Part shown: in pieces, positions 46,518 to 57,505 of the stretch
Numbering within the stretch: the stretch's first letter is position 1
How the letters are laid out: each line of letters begins with the position of its first letter
NCBI GenBank assembly: GCA_030770535.1
Contig: JASVEC010000004.1
Coordinates: forward strand, 372,001 to 436,000
Direction: 5' to 3'
Origin: Batkoa obscura
Taxonomy: Eukaryota; Entomophthoromycota; Entomophthoromycetes; Entomophthorales; Batkoaceae
DNA: 64,000 bases
Position numbers and translations under genes: made by a program
The notes under the pieces: model-generated
Seen by the model: the letters and a program-made list of their open reading frames with translations, nothing else
The model's database searches: none
What the model was told of the DNA's origin: nothing

Positions 46518-46563
46518 CGTGACATCACCATGATAAGATAAGAAAATTCAAGTATATATAAAA
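46518..46563 (+). promoter_or_regulatory. CRE-like block and TATA box of Asn-rich gene 2
   Basis: CGTGACATCA followed by ATGATAAGATAA, then TATATATAAA 12 bp later, about 40 bp before the start codon. Same order and spacing as upstream of gene 1. Confidence 0.6.
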
Positions 46564-46601
46564 TGGATGGAAATGTGTAAAGAAAATGAAAAATAAAATC
46601 A

Positions 46602-47465
46602 ATGAATAATCAAAATCAATTAAATTCCACTCATAAAAAGGATACTAATTTAGATAACCTTGACTCTAACCAAGCTTATTCTACTGGTTCTCAGCTTAGC
46701 TCTGGTTTAAACTCAGAGATGTTTAATGCTAATAATAGTAGTAATCCTAACGCTGCTGATACTGATACTGCCACTGCTGCGAGTAATAAACCAAAAAATA
46801 GTTATCTCAATAGCTTAAATTCTGAGATGTTTAATAATAACAAGGCTAACACCAGTAACACCAATCTTAACTATATTCCAAGTGAGACTCAAAATAACAG
46901 TTCATTGAGTAATTCCAATAATAAGACTGGATTGAACAGTAACTTTGATGACTCTTTTAAAAGTAATAAGCACAATAGTAGTCAATATAATAATGCCGAA
47001 CTATCTGGATCAGTAATTGATAATACTGCCGCCATGAGTGTTAATTCACAAGATATTGCTTCTTCTATAACTGCTCAAGAAAAGGATAAGATAAATAATC
47101 AATATAGTAACAATGAAACTTATGCTAATAATCAATATAATAATACTAGACCATCTGGATCAGTAATTGATAATACTGCCGCCATGAGTGTTAATTCACA
47201 AGATATTACTTCTTCTATAACTGCACAAGAAAAGAACAAAAAGCATAATAATCAATATAATAACAATAACAACAATAATGAAACTTATGGTAGTGAACGT
47301 GTTAATGATAATACTAATATTCATTCTATTAACAGTCAGACTCATAACAATACCAATACTACTCAATCACATAATGTGGATCATAACAAGGCAGATAAAT
47401 ATCATGAAGAAGGTGGTATTAAAGAAAAGGTAAAAAATGTTATCGATAAAGTATTCCACAGCTAA
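46602..47465 (+). CDS. Asn-rich disordered protein 2, tandem paralogue
   Basis: 287 residues, single exon. The N-terminus (NQNQLNSTHKKDTNLDNLDS) and the C-terminus (EEGGIKEKVKNVIDKVFHS) match gene 1 closely, while the middle has diverged. A unit of about 23 residues (SGSVIDNTAAMSVNSQDI, then SSITAQEK) occurs twice, at codons about 144-167 and 188-211. It corresponds in position to the hydrophobic patch of gene 1. The 3' flanks of both genes share TTTGTAAATAAATAATTTATA. Function unknown; the shared promoter suggests joint regulation. Confidence 0.7.
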   Translation: MNNQNQLNSTHKKDTNLDNLDSNQAYSTGSQLSSGLNSEMFNANNSSNPNAADTDTATAASNKPKNSYLNSLNSEMFNNNKANTSNTNLNYIPSETQNNSSLSNSNNKTGLNSNFDDSFKSNKHNSSQYNNAELSGSVIDNTAAMSVNSQDIASSITAQEKDKINNQYSNNETYANNQYNNTRPSGSVIDNTAAMSVNSQDITSSITAQEKNKKHNNQYNNNNNNNETYGSERVNDNTNIHSINSQTHNNTNTTQSHNVDHNKADKYHEEGGIKEKVKNVIDKVFHS

Positions 47466-47579
47466 GCATTTGTAAATAAATAATTTATATTCTAGTTTTT
47501 ATTATAATTTTTATTTAAAGTAATAAAACTTTATAAAGCAATGAATTAAAAATAAAGGTAATAGTAAAATGGCAATGAT

Positions 47580-47607
47580 TTATTTATTTATTTATTTATT
47601 TATATTA
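47580..47607. repeat. (ATTT)n microsatellite
   Basis: Six to seven ATTT units in the 3' flank of Asn-rich gene 2. Confidence 0.8.
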
Positions 47608-47689
47608 TAAATAAAACTAAATTATAGCTATACTAAGTTTACTTCTAATTTGTATGATAAGTTAAATAATTTGAATATTATATGATTTC

Positions 47690-48084
47690 TCCATTTAACA
47701 TCAATAGTCATAATACTTGACCAACGAGGATAATAATCTTTTAAGTAAAATGTCCCGACGGAATTAATTATAAATAGTCATTTTGATCCATAACAAACCA
47801 ATTTTTATGATTATTAGAGCAACTATTAAATAATCCATAAATAGTAAAGTAAGTAAATATAATTGTGAGTATAATAATATAATAATTTACTTACCTTTAT
47901 ACCCTTTCCTTAAATTAAATAAGCTCTGATTTATATGAGTTTCCACTAAGTACCTCAATTTATTGACATCATTACATTGAATTTTCCATAAGAAATTAAT
48001 ATCCAAGGGTAACTCTTTTTTATGTAAAGCTTTAAATACATCACATTTCACTAATCCATCCCAATTATTCTCCGTAATATCCAT
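47690..48084 (-). pseudogene. Gene relic of unknown family
   Basis: From an ATG at 48084 a frame of 65 codons (MDITENNWDGLVKCDVFKAL, then PLDINFLWKIQCNDVNKL) runs into a good splice donor (GTAAGTAAA at about 47893). A following stretch is protein-like in two frames (NWFVMDQNDY, then GTFYLKDYYPRWSSIMTI), separated by a frame change near 47760. I cannot identify the family. It may be the downstream part of the same broken gene as 48241-49118. Confidence 0.35.
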
Positions 48085-48240
48085 TTTATTACCAATTTTT
48101 AATAAATTCTATCATTTACTCTCTATTGCATTAACTTCAATGTACTATTAGTATTATAACTATTCTTATCGCCATTTCTTCCGCCATATGGTAACGTTGC
48201 ATAAACATATAATTCACTTGATTTTTGATCCTACTTTTCT

Positions 48241-49118
48241 TCTTTTTGGTTATAAATTCCTTTTAATTTCTTAACAATGTTTGGTCTTAATCCTACTAAC
48301 AATGAAGCAACAGATTTCTCACTGTGAAAGTTGGTACTCAGTGGTAAGAGTTAAAAGCAGTTCTTGGTTGATTAACTTGCCTTCAGTCGAACGGTCTTAG
48401 TTTATGTGACTAAGATAGACTTAAATTAGCAAGAATAGTATGCAATAGACTATGAACTATGTAAAACAAATATAATAGAAGATACTACTGTAAAATCTAT
48501 GTAAGATATTGTCAGAAAGACTTAGTGGCTTTATTAATGGTACGATATCAGACAGTAATTCAGTTAAAAAGCCTCGAGTTAGTATGTTGAAGAATCTCTT
48601 TTATACTCCAACAAGTATGGATATTAAAACGACAAGATAATATTGTTTGCAATACGAAGTTATAAATTCTCGCAGCAAATCAAAATAAGAGACTCTGATT
48701 TGATTGTGCTTGAACTTGAGAACACACCAACTCAAATGATTGATTATGTTATAATCAATCCGAGAGCTGATAAACCAATATTTTACATCACTGTAATAAC
48801 TGACACCGCTATCTTCGTCATTCGAATTTAATAACATATCTAATTTGTTAGTATTGATAACTACAAGTTTATTTGAACATGAAGAGGAGGATTGACTTAA
48901 ACCATAAGATTAATGTCTTTTATTGGAGTCTAGTTGATACAAATCTAAGACTTACCATTTGAATTATCATCCGGGATAATACTATCACTATCACCATGGC
49001 TATTAAGCTTGTTATTTGGGCTTTCATCAAATGATTCACGTTCATTTTCATTCGCATTCTCAATTGAATAATCATCCACAACCACCCTGTCTCTCTTCTC
49101 TCCTACCAATGTTTTCAT
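48241..49118 (-). pseudogene. Host gene of unknown family interrupted by a solo LTR
   Basis: Exon 1 (49118-48956) encodes an acidic, hydrophilic N-terminus (RDRVVVDDYSIENANENERE). It ends in a canonical GTAAGT donor. Exon 2 begins at 48860 (INTNKLDMLLNSNDEDSG) and is interrupted at 48791 by solo LTR B. Beyond the LTR the same host frame continues (SVASLLVGLRPNIVKKLKG) to a TAG at 48241. The 4-bp duplication at the LTR borders accounts for the join without frame loss, so the insertion hit a coding exon. No family recognised. Confidence 0.5.
48323..48787 (-). mobile_element. Solo LTR B (465 bp) with TCAC target duplication
   Basis: On the minus strand it starts TGTAAAAT and ends CTTTCACA. Perfect TCAC flanks lie at 48319-48322 and 48788-48791. 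It shares a TATAAAAGAG block and most of its length with solo LTR A at 37636-37996. No gag, pol or primer site lies next to it, so it is a fossil LTR of a Ty1/copia- or Ty3-type element (family not resolvable). The sequence divergence between the two copies suggests they are not recent. Confidence 0.7.
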
Positions 49119-50041
49119 GTTCTTCACAACCACCCTGACATTAGTCTATTATAATACACTTCCATCTTAATTGATCTCTTACAATATTTGCCTTTATCAT
49201 CAAAATAGGCATAATATCTGATTATATAATCATTATATTCTAGATATATATATATATATTAAAATCAGGATTCTTTTAAATTTATATACTACTTTTTTAC
49301 TATCTTCACTTTGAGATGCATTTGAGTTTAAAAGGTCCACAGGATGGATGTATATTTTGTTTTGTCTTGTTTTGTTTTGTTTTGTTTCTTATTACCAACT
49401 ATAAAAATTTATAACTACTATATTAATAAGTTAGGTTCTCAGAATCAACGTATTAATATGTAATGTTTTTTATGACCATTGATGCTTGAGGTTATTTTAT
49501 AGTAATAGTATCTTCGCTTACTTCTTTATTTTTATTTGTTGTAATATCAACCCTTGTAATCTGGTTTTGGTATACTATTCTTTATCTTTTTCATATCCTG
49601 TTTATTTAAATTAACTAAATAATTTGACTAATAAATAAATATAATACAAACAATCCAAATAGAAATAATTAACGTATATCCTCCTTTTCTAACTTAGTAA
49701 ATAAATCTTATTTCTACTCTTTTATGAATATTGATACTTTTCTTAGTCATTTGATAAAACTGAAAGTAAAACTATTTAAGTTATTTAAAAAAATTATGTT
49801 AACAGTAATGACTTAGTTTTTATAAGTTGAATGACGAAGATCAATCAATAGAATTAATGAAAAAAATACTGAGTGGATGATACATTCATTAGGATTTCTA
49901 TATTTAGCAAATAGTAAATAATTAGAAGTATTAATATTGGTGATAACAGAAGTTAATGAATGTGAAATGAATTTATAATTGAGTTTGACGGGTTTTGTTC
50001 TAAACGTTGTTTATACATTGAGTAGTTAAATAGATAAATAT
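49119..50041. other. AT-rich spacer with simple repeats
   Basis: Contains (TA)n at about 49245-49260 and (TTTTG)n at about 49358-49388. No gene recognised. Confidence 0.5.
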
Positions 50042-50137
50042 AGGAATGTATTTTTTTGTTCAAGGATTTCACTAACAATCTTTCCACTCAAATAGCGCTT
50101 AAAAATAGAAAAAGTGATGAAACCAAAAAACACTCCC
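50042..50137. mobile_element. MITE copy 3 (~96 bp)
   Basis: AGGAATGT...ACACTCCC, flanked by ATAT (50038-50041 and 50138-50141), with the AATAGCGCTTAAAA centre of the family. Confidence 0.75.
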
Positions 50138-50582
50138 ATATATTAAACTATTTTTTATTATTTTTTAACAATTCTGGTATTAACTATAGTAACTAATTCA
50201 AAGGCCAATATTTAAAATAAAATAATTTAAAACTTAATAAGAACAGTTAAATTATCTTTTATTCATAAAAGTATAATAATAATCAAATTGTTTCTATTTT
50301 ATAATAAATTAAGATATTAGTTTTTACAAATTTTACCATTAAACGTTGTCCTTTATTATTGATAACTATAAAACATCAATAACTTTAGAACAAGAAATAT
50401 AAACTAAATTAACATCATAAACTATAATCTATGAATTATGAAAATCAATTAGAATCTTATCTATATAATAACTATAAAATCATTGAACTTTATCAATATA
50501 AAACTATTCATCCAAAATATTTATATCAACCAATTTATTTTAAGTATTTTATATTTTATATTTTATCATACTATTATAATAG
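50138..50582. other. AT-rich spacer upstream of the tRNA gene
   Basis: No gene or repeat recognised in about 440 bp. Confidence 0.5.
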
Positions 50583-50664
50583 GACACTTTGGCCGAGCGG
50601 TTAAGGCGTGAGCCTAGAAAGCTCATGGGGTTTCCCCGCGCAGGTTCAAATCCTGCAGGTGTCG
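50583..50664 (+). tRNA. tRNA-Ser (anticodon AGA)
   Basis: 82 nt, no intron. The acceptor stem GACACTT pairs with AGGTGTC. The D arm contains GGCCGAGCGGTTAAGGC (A box). The anticodon stem TGAGC/GCTCA encloses the loop CTAGAAA, anticodon AGA, read as IGA. A long variable arm (GGGGTTTCCCC), as in class II tRNAs, precedes the T arm GGTTCAAATCC (B box). The discriminator is G, as expected for serine. Confidence 0.95.
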
Positions 50665-50665
50665 G

Positions 50666-50717
50666 TCTCCCCTTGACCTAAGGGGATGATAAGTATTGTT
50701 TCCCAATTCATCCTTTT
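50666..50717 (+). terminator. tRNA trailer with hairpin and T6 Pol III terminator
   Basis: The trailer has a TCCCC/GGGGA hairpin (about 50668-50686), and the first T6 run comes at 50712-50717. That is about 48 nt after the tRNA end, longer than usual for Pol III. Confidence 0.55.
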
Positions 50718-51057
50718 TTACGATTTTTAAAAGCTTAAATCATTTTTATTAAATAACTATTTTTTTTATGCTTTTAAAACTTCTGACTTAGCTCTTAGGT
50801 ATAATTTAGATTTATTACAAAAAATAAAAAAATTTTAACTATAAAAAATGTTATTTTTATATTAGTATTTATATTTAATAATTGCAATACAAAATTATAA
50901 TAACAATTATAATAACAATTATAAGTTTTATATATAGCACTTTAATTTAAAATATAAAACCAAGTATTAAATTTCTCATTATTTAAAATAAAAAGTTAAA
51001 TAATAAATTAAAAAACAGTATAAATTATTAATTATAAAAATAACTACTAATCAATAT

Positions 51058-51155
51058 TAAAGGTGTTTTTTTGGCTTCGTCACTTTTTCCATCTTTTAAA
51101 CGCATTTGAGTGGAAAAATTGTTAGTAAAATTCTTGAACAAAAAAATACTTCCCC
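51058..51155. mobile_element. MITE copy 4 (~98 bp, inverted orientation)
   Basis: Reverse-oriented family member, ending GTACTTCCCC-like on the right with ATAT at 51156-51159, and AAGGTGTTTTTTT on the left after ATAT at 51054-51057. It sits directly before the UBC7/PSMG3 relic. Confidence 0.7.
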
Positions 51156-51189
51156 ATATATTGGAAAGTATGTTTAACATATCATTTAT

Positions 51190-51600
51190 TTGTTTTAAAT
51201 AATATGATTCTTTTAGTGGCAGATCTTGTAAAAGTGGCTAATATTGATCCATATAATGTATTGCAAAATAGTTATGAAGAACACAAGCAATTGGCGAAAG
51301 AAAATACCAAGCTTATTCTCAAGCAATAATGAATTTCCTTTTTTTAATAAAGTTGATTATTAAAGTTTGAGCTTGAGTTTTTGCTTTTCTATTTCTATTT
51401 CTATTTCTATTTCTATTTCTTTATTTTTTTTATCAAATGGGTCTAAATACAACCTTTTCCAGTAGATACTAAACAAGTTAGTTATTTAATTCATGATATT
51501 GATACAGATATTATTTGTTTAAATTTTAATAATAAAATTGTGGCTTATAGTGACTTAGATTAACCTCTATATTTTAGATTTGAGTTTGCAGAATTTAGTT
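51190..51600 (+). pseudogene. Relic copy of the UBC7 3' end and PSMG3 5' end
   Basis: The first part (51200-51330) repeats the end of an intron and the last exon of UBC7 (NIDPYNVLQNSYEEHKQLAK, then ENTKLIL). The second part (about 51440-51570) is nearly identical to the start of PSMG3 (TKQVSYLIHDIDTDIICLNF). It lies about 4 kb upstream of the intact pair at 54649-56017, so it is a partial segmental duplication. Neither half can make a full product. Confidence 0.85.
51385..51422. repeat. (CTATTT)n tandem repeat
   Basis: About five CTATTT units between the two halves of the relic. A similar short run occurs at 52887-52908. Confidence 0.8.
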
Positions 51601-51878
51601 TTTGCTAAACTTAGTAAAAATAGCATAGAGTATAGATAATAGATAATAGATACACTAAATATTATTTTTTATAATTTTGAATATGACTAGTTCTAATCCT
51701 GACACTAAAAATTTAACGCTTATTCTAATCTCTACCTTAGTCAGATCTTATTTTTGAAATCTAAATTTTTGGACGTTTTTTTTTCAAATTAGATTTTAGA
51801 CCTTAAAGATCTAAAATCTAATTTGGTTTGTTAAAATTTATCAATTTGTTATTTTCCAATATTCACTTTCACCAACCA

Positions 51879-52853
51879 ATGTTTAAACTGTATCGATCCT
51901 TCCAATTACCTTTAAAGAGCATAGAAAGGAGTTATTCTACTTCCACAACGACTAAGAGCAAAAGTTTTTATTATGGATTAGGTTTAGGCGCCAGTGCCTT
52001 ACTTTATGGTCTTTATCACTTGGTCAAATCGGATGATAATATTAATAAAATTGATTTTGTCCCATTCACTTTAACTTCCAAAACAAAATTAAACCACAAT
52101 ACTTCCCTATTTCATTTACAAGGTACTTCTCCCATCAATTTTCCATTACTAAGTCATATTCAAGTGAAACATCATTTAATGCAAATTATGCGACCATATA
52201 CTGTACTTCCATTCGAGTTTCAGAAAACTAAAGATGGATTTTTACAGAAAGATATAGTATTGATGATTAAAGAATATAATGATGGTCCAATGAGTCAATT
52301 TTTGTTTCGTAAAAAAGTAGGAGATGAAGTAGAAGTAAGAGGACCTTATTATACAATTCGAGAAGAGCTTAAAAAAGAAGGTAAATTAATCATGTTAGCA
52401 GCAGGTACTGGTATTGCTCCATTTTATCAAATATTAAAAGTAGTTTTGGATAAAGAAATAAAACAGAAATTCGAATTGTTTTATTTTAATAGGAATAAAG
52501 AAGATATCTTATTGAAAAAAGAGTTGGATGAAATGAAATTGAAATTTAAAGATCAACTAAAAGTTTATTATTATTGTGAGGATAATAAAGGGGATGATAA
52601 TATAGCTAATAGTATTGTTAATTTTGAGTTAATAAATAGTTATTTGAAAAAGAACCCATTATCAAGTAAGGATAAAATACTGATTTGTGGACCTGAAGGG
52701 TAATTTGATATTTAATATTTAACATTATGACTAATTATTTTAAGGTTTTTAAGAGTAATATGTGGAGCTAAATTAAATGATTATGAAGATGGAGAAGTAA
52801 CCGGAATATTAGGAAAATTAAATATTAGTAAAGAACAGGTTTATAAATTATAG
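51879..52853 (+). CDS. Mitochondrial FAD/NAD(P)-binding reductase, cytochrome b5 reductase/Cyc2-like
   Basis: The ATG at 51879 is preferred because upstream in-frame starts are not ATG. It opens a Ser/Arg-rich leader (MFKLYRSFQLPLKSIERSYS), typical of mitochondrial import, followed by a membrane span (LGLGASALLYGLYHLV). The FAD-binding barrel includes MRPYTVLPF (RxYT motif) and GPMSQFLFRKKVGDEVEVRGP. The NAD(P) domain has MLAAGTGIAPFYQIL and, after one intron, ICGPEGFLRV. The C-terminus ends VYKL. It resembles b5 reductases and yeast Cyc2, which acts in cytochrome c haem attachment from the inner membrane. The exact partner is unclear. It converges with the Asn-tRNA synthetase gene, 60 bp apart. 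Confidence 0.82.
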
Positions 52854-52912
52854 ATAAATAAATAATAAATATTAAAAATTAAACCTATTTCTATTTCTAT
52901 TTCTATTTTATT

Positions 52913-54453
52913 TTAATAACGACAATGATTAATATATCTAGGATAAGGGGAAGTATCTCTAATATGTTCTTGTCCTGTAATAAATTGTAAAAATCTTTCA
53001 ATACCTAAACCAAAGCCACCATGAGGTACAGAACCATATCTCCTTAAATCTAAATACCATTGATACTCATTTAGCATAGTTGAATTCATATTATTTTTTA
53101 ATATGTTAATATCATCTTCACGTAATGAACCTCCAATTAATTCTCCAATACCTGGTATTAATAAATCAAAACAAGCAACAGTATTATTATCTTGATTTAA
53201 TTTCATATAAAAAGGTTTAATTTGTTTCGGATAATTAGTTATAAAAACTGGAGATTGATAGTAATTTGCTAAATATTTTTCATGCTCTGATTGTAAAGAT
53301 TTACCAACAATAGGTTGAAATTCAAATTTTTGTTTACTGTTTTCTAATTCTTTAATTGCTTGTTGATAACTTAATCTATAGAATGGTTGATTAATTACCA
53401 TATTTAATTTGTTTAATAATTGTCCTTTTTCTGTTCCATATTTATCAAAAAATTCCAATTCTTCTTTACCAACTTGTATTAAATATTTTAAACAATCTTT
53501 GATAACTACCTCAGCTAAATCCATCAATTGATTTAAATCTTTAAGGAAAGCAAGTTCTAATTCAAACATCCAAAACTCAGCTAAATGTCGTGATGTCATT
53601 GAACCTTCCGCTCTAAATGTAGGACCAATTGTATAAACTCTAGATAAACTATTAGCTAACATTTCTAAATGTAATTGAGCTGAGACAGTTAAATAAGCTG
53701 GATTTCCAAAGAATTCTTCATTATTGCTTTTGATTTTAAATACTTCCCCTCCTCCTTCACAATCATGGGAGGTTATTATAGGGGTATGTACTTGAATAAA
53801 CTCTTTTTGCTAACAATTATATTAATAATAATTTATTTGTTTTTCAAATTTATATTTACATTTAAACTTTGATTAATAGCTGTTAGTAAATGAGACCTAA
53901 GTCTTAATAAAGCGGACATTCCATTAGTACGTGGTCTTAAATGCCCATGTTCTCTTAGAAATTCTAAGCCATGTTTTTTCTTTTGCAATGGATAACTCTA
54001 TTTATATATAAATAACTAATCTTTTGAATAAAAAGATTTGTTACCTCAGCATCACTTTTACCTAAAATTTGTAAACTATTTACTTTTAATTCTAAACTTT
54101 GATTTTTTCCAGGACTCTTTACAAGTTTACCATACGCTTTTAAAGAGCAACCGGTAGTTACACTATATAAATCAATAAATAAAATATTAGCTTAATTTTT
54201 AATTTAATTACTCTTTGATCAATTCATTCTTATCTAAATCTTCAAAAACGAGTTGTAATGGTTTTGTATTTGATCCATCCGATAAAGCCACAAAACCAAT
54301 TGTTTTTTGAATTCTAGCTGTTTTAACCCATCCGCTTACTTCTAATTCTTCACCTTCTTTTCCATTTTCGAGTATTCTTTGTAAATTTCTCGTTAAACAT
54401 GTGGTATACGACCTTTTTAATATAGTTTTCAATGGACTTAACAAGCTTAACAT
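52913..54453 (-). CDS. SLM5: Asparaginyl-tRNA synthetase, mitochondrial
   Basis: Class IIb synthetase that charges tRNA-Asn. The N-terminus MLSLLSPLKTILKRSYTT looks like a mitochondrial presequence. The OB-fold has EELEVSGWVKTARIQKTIGFVALSDGS. The catalytic part has QKEFIQVHTPIITSHDCEGGG (motif 1 region and flipping-loop side), FGNPAYLTVSAQLHLE, VYTIGPTFRAEGS (motif 2), and GGFGLGIERFLQFITG (motif 3). The gene has four introns or so and stops at 52913-52915. The family length (about 470) is normal. It is divergent from UBC7 with 195 bp between ATGs. Confidence 0.92.
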
Positions 54454-54648
54454 CTCAATTTTTTTTAATATTAAAAAAAATTAAAGGACGAAAATTTGGT
54501 TATGATTGGTCATTGAGGTTTTAGTGTAGGTTTAATCAGTTGGAATTTTATTGGCTGCCACTAAAGTCGTTTCATGTTACTTCATTTTAGAATCTAGAAA
54601 TTAATGTTTATAAATTTATTTATTTTTTATTAATTTAACAAAGTGAAG

Positions 54649-55405
54649 ATGAGTTCAACTGCTTTAAAAAGATTAATTACTGAATATAAGGGTAGATTAG
54701 TATTAAGTTTCAGTTTAATAGGTATCTTAATTGATTATAGAGTTAACTGTCAATCCCCCAGAAGGCATTACAGCTGGTAAAAATAGGAAATAAAAAGTTT
54801 CTAAAATGATATTTAAATTCTATAACTTAGGCCCAGTATCTGAAGATAATTTTTTTGAATGGGACGCATTAATAGCGTAATTAACAATACATTTATTTAA
54901 AATTAATTTCATTAATCAGTACATCTTTAGTGGCCCTGAAGGCACTCCATTTGAAGGTGGTTTATTTTCAGCTACATTAACTTTCCCAAAAGATTACCCA
55001 TTATCCCCACCAGTAATGAAGTTTACTTGTCCAATGTTCCATCCAAATAGTAATTACTATCAATATATTTCTATTTTTAATTAATATATATAGTTTATCC
55101 CAATGGCGAAGTATGTATATCAATTTTACATGCGGCTGGAGATGATCCTAATATGTATGAGTCATCTTCAGAAAGATGGTCCCCAGTACAATCCATTGAA
55201 AAAATATTAATATCGGTAGTTAGTATGTTGGCTGGTAAGTTTAGTTTACTATTATTTATTATATATTTTAAATTAGAATGTTATTCTCATAGATCCAAAT
55301 GATGAAAGTGGGGCTAATATTGATGCTTGTAAAGTATGGCGAAATAATCGTGAAGAATACGATCGATTGGTCAAAGAAAACGTTAAGCTTACCCTTGGAT
55401 TATAA
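54649..55405 (+). CDS. UBC7: Ubiquitin-conjugating enzyme E2 UBC7/UBE2G type
   Basis: E2 for ER-associated degradation. Five or so exons encode about 165 residues. Clear features are [63 protein letters not shown] with the active Cys, and the long acidic loop [20 protein letters not shown] that marks the UBC7/CDC34 group. The C-terminus ends ENVKLTLGL without a tail, as in UBE2G2. The PSMG3 gene follows 89 bp later on the same strand. A broken copy of this junction lies at 51190-51600. Confidence 0.93.
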
Positions 55406-55493
55406 GGATTGCCTATTTTAGTAATAAAATAAAGTTGAGTAAAGTTGGAGTATTTTGTTTGTACTTTTTTACTTTTTTATTTTTTTTAATTGG

Positions 55494-56017
55494 ATGAGTT
55501 CAAACACGACCTTTCCAGTAGATACTAAACAAGCTAGTTATTTAATTCATGATATTGATACAGATATTATTTGTTTAAATTTTAATAATAAAATTGTGGC
55601 TATAGTGACTCAGATTGGTAAAGTTGGTAGTTTGGTAAATTTATTTTCAATTTATATCAAAATTTAAATTTAAATTTAAATTTAAATTCCTTTTAGTTAC
55701 AATCTGTCGTCACCAATCCCGATGGTGGATCAGTAAATTATGATGAATTTAATGTACGAAGTATTGAAAGAATTGGCGAAAAGTATTTAGTTGATACCAA
55801 ATTTTTATTAGGTAACCAAACTGAAACTGGGTCGATTTATGAAATTATTGCTTCTCAATTATGTAACCTTGTTGTAGCTGATAATCCTATGGAAAGAAGA
55901 CCAGTTCTTTTAGCACTTGCTTTAGATAAAAGCTTATTTTTAAATGAAAACCAAAGAAAATTAAAGGATGCTGTAAGATGTATACCAGAATTAATTCAAG
56001 ATAATAAAACTTGGTAA
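55494..56017 (+). CDS. PSMG3: Proteasome assembly chaperone 3 (PSMG3/Poc3-like)
   Basis: Two exons encode about 150 residues. The N-terminal beta strands read DTDIICLNFNNKIVAIVTQI and GKVGSLLQ. The second half has DTKFLLGNQTETGSIYEIIA and RRPVLLALALDKS, and ends with the helix RCIPELIQDNKTW. This fits PAC3/PSMG3, which with PAC4 guides assembly of the 20S alpha ring. The start ATG (55494) sits in a longer open frame, but only this Met gives the conserved beginning, and the duplicated relic starts similarly. It directly follows UBC7, another ubiquitin-proteasome gene. Confidence 0.82.
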
Positions 56018-56584
56018 TAAACTTTATTTTTTCCAGCTAGTAAAAACCATATAAACAAAAAAGTATCTTACATTTTATATAACATTTACATGTGATTTTA
56101 AATATTAGAAATGTCTATTAATATTTTAGAAGAATACTTTCTTCATAATGTTAGTAAATTTATACAAACATTGCTTTCTGCATTGTTTATTGTTTTAGAT
56201 AATCTATCTGTTCATTCATTCAATAAAAAAGGTTCTAACTAATAACTTGCATACTAAATGTATTTACGTTTAATGCATTCTATTTCTTATGGTAAAGTTA
56301 AATTGCATTTTATAGTAAAAAATAACATTTTACTCTTATTGTCTCAAAATTTCATAATATTAAATATCGTTTGTTAGGCATCTTGTATATTATTTTTTAT
56401 TGCCTTAATTTATAATACTTCTATAAGTTTAAGTCAACTATTTTATTATAAATATACCATTCTTATTAATATTTTATTTCTTAAAAAATCTAAGCAAAAC
56501 AGCTAAATGCTTGATTGGTTTGTTCAAATTAATATAAGGGATGACGCATCAAAACTTTCCATTTTTAATTTTTCAACTTCAAAA
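56018..56584. other. AT-rich spacer
   Basis: About 570 bp. A 43-codon frame at 56112 has no motif. It should contain the CFIm25 promoter. Confidence 0.5.
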
Positions 56585-57455
<871 letters not shown>

Positions 57456-57505
57456 AATATCAATTTTAATTTAATAAAATCAAATCTAACTAAAAACATT
57501 ACACT

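Noticed and set aside
51828-51878. An N-terminal extension of the b5-reductase-like gene
   Set aside because: The upstream in-frame start is TTG, not ATG; the ATG at 51879 gives a proper mitochondrial leader.
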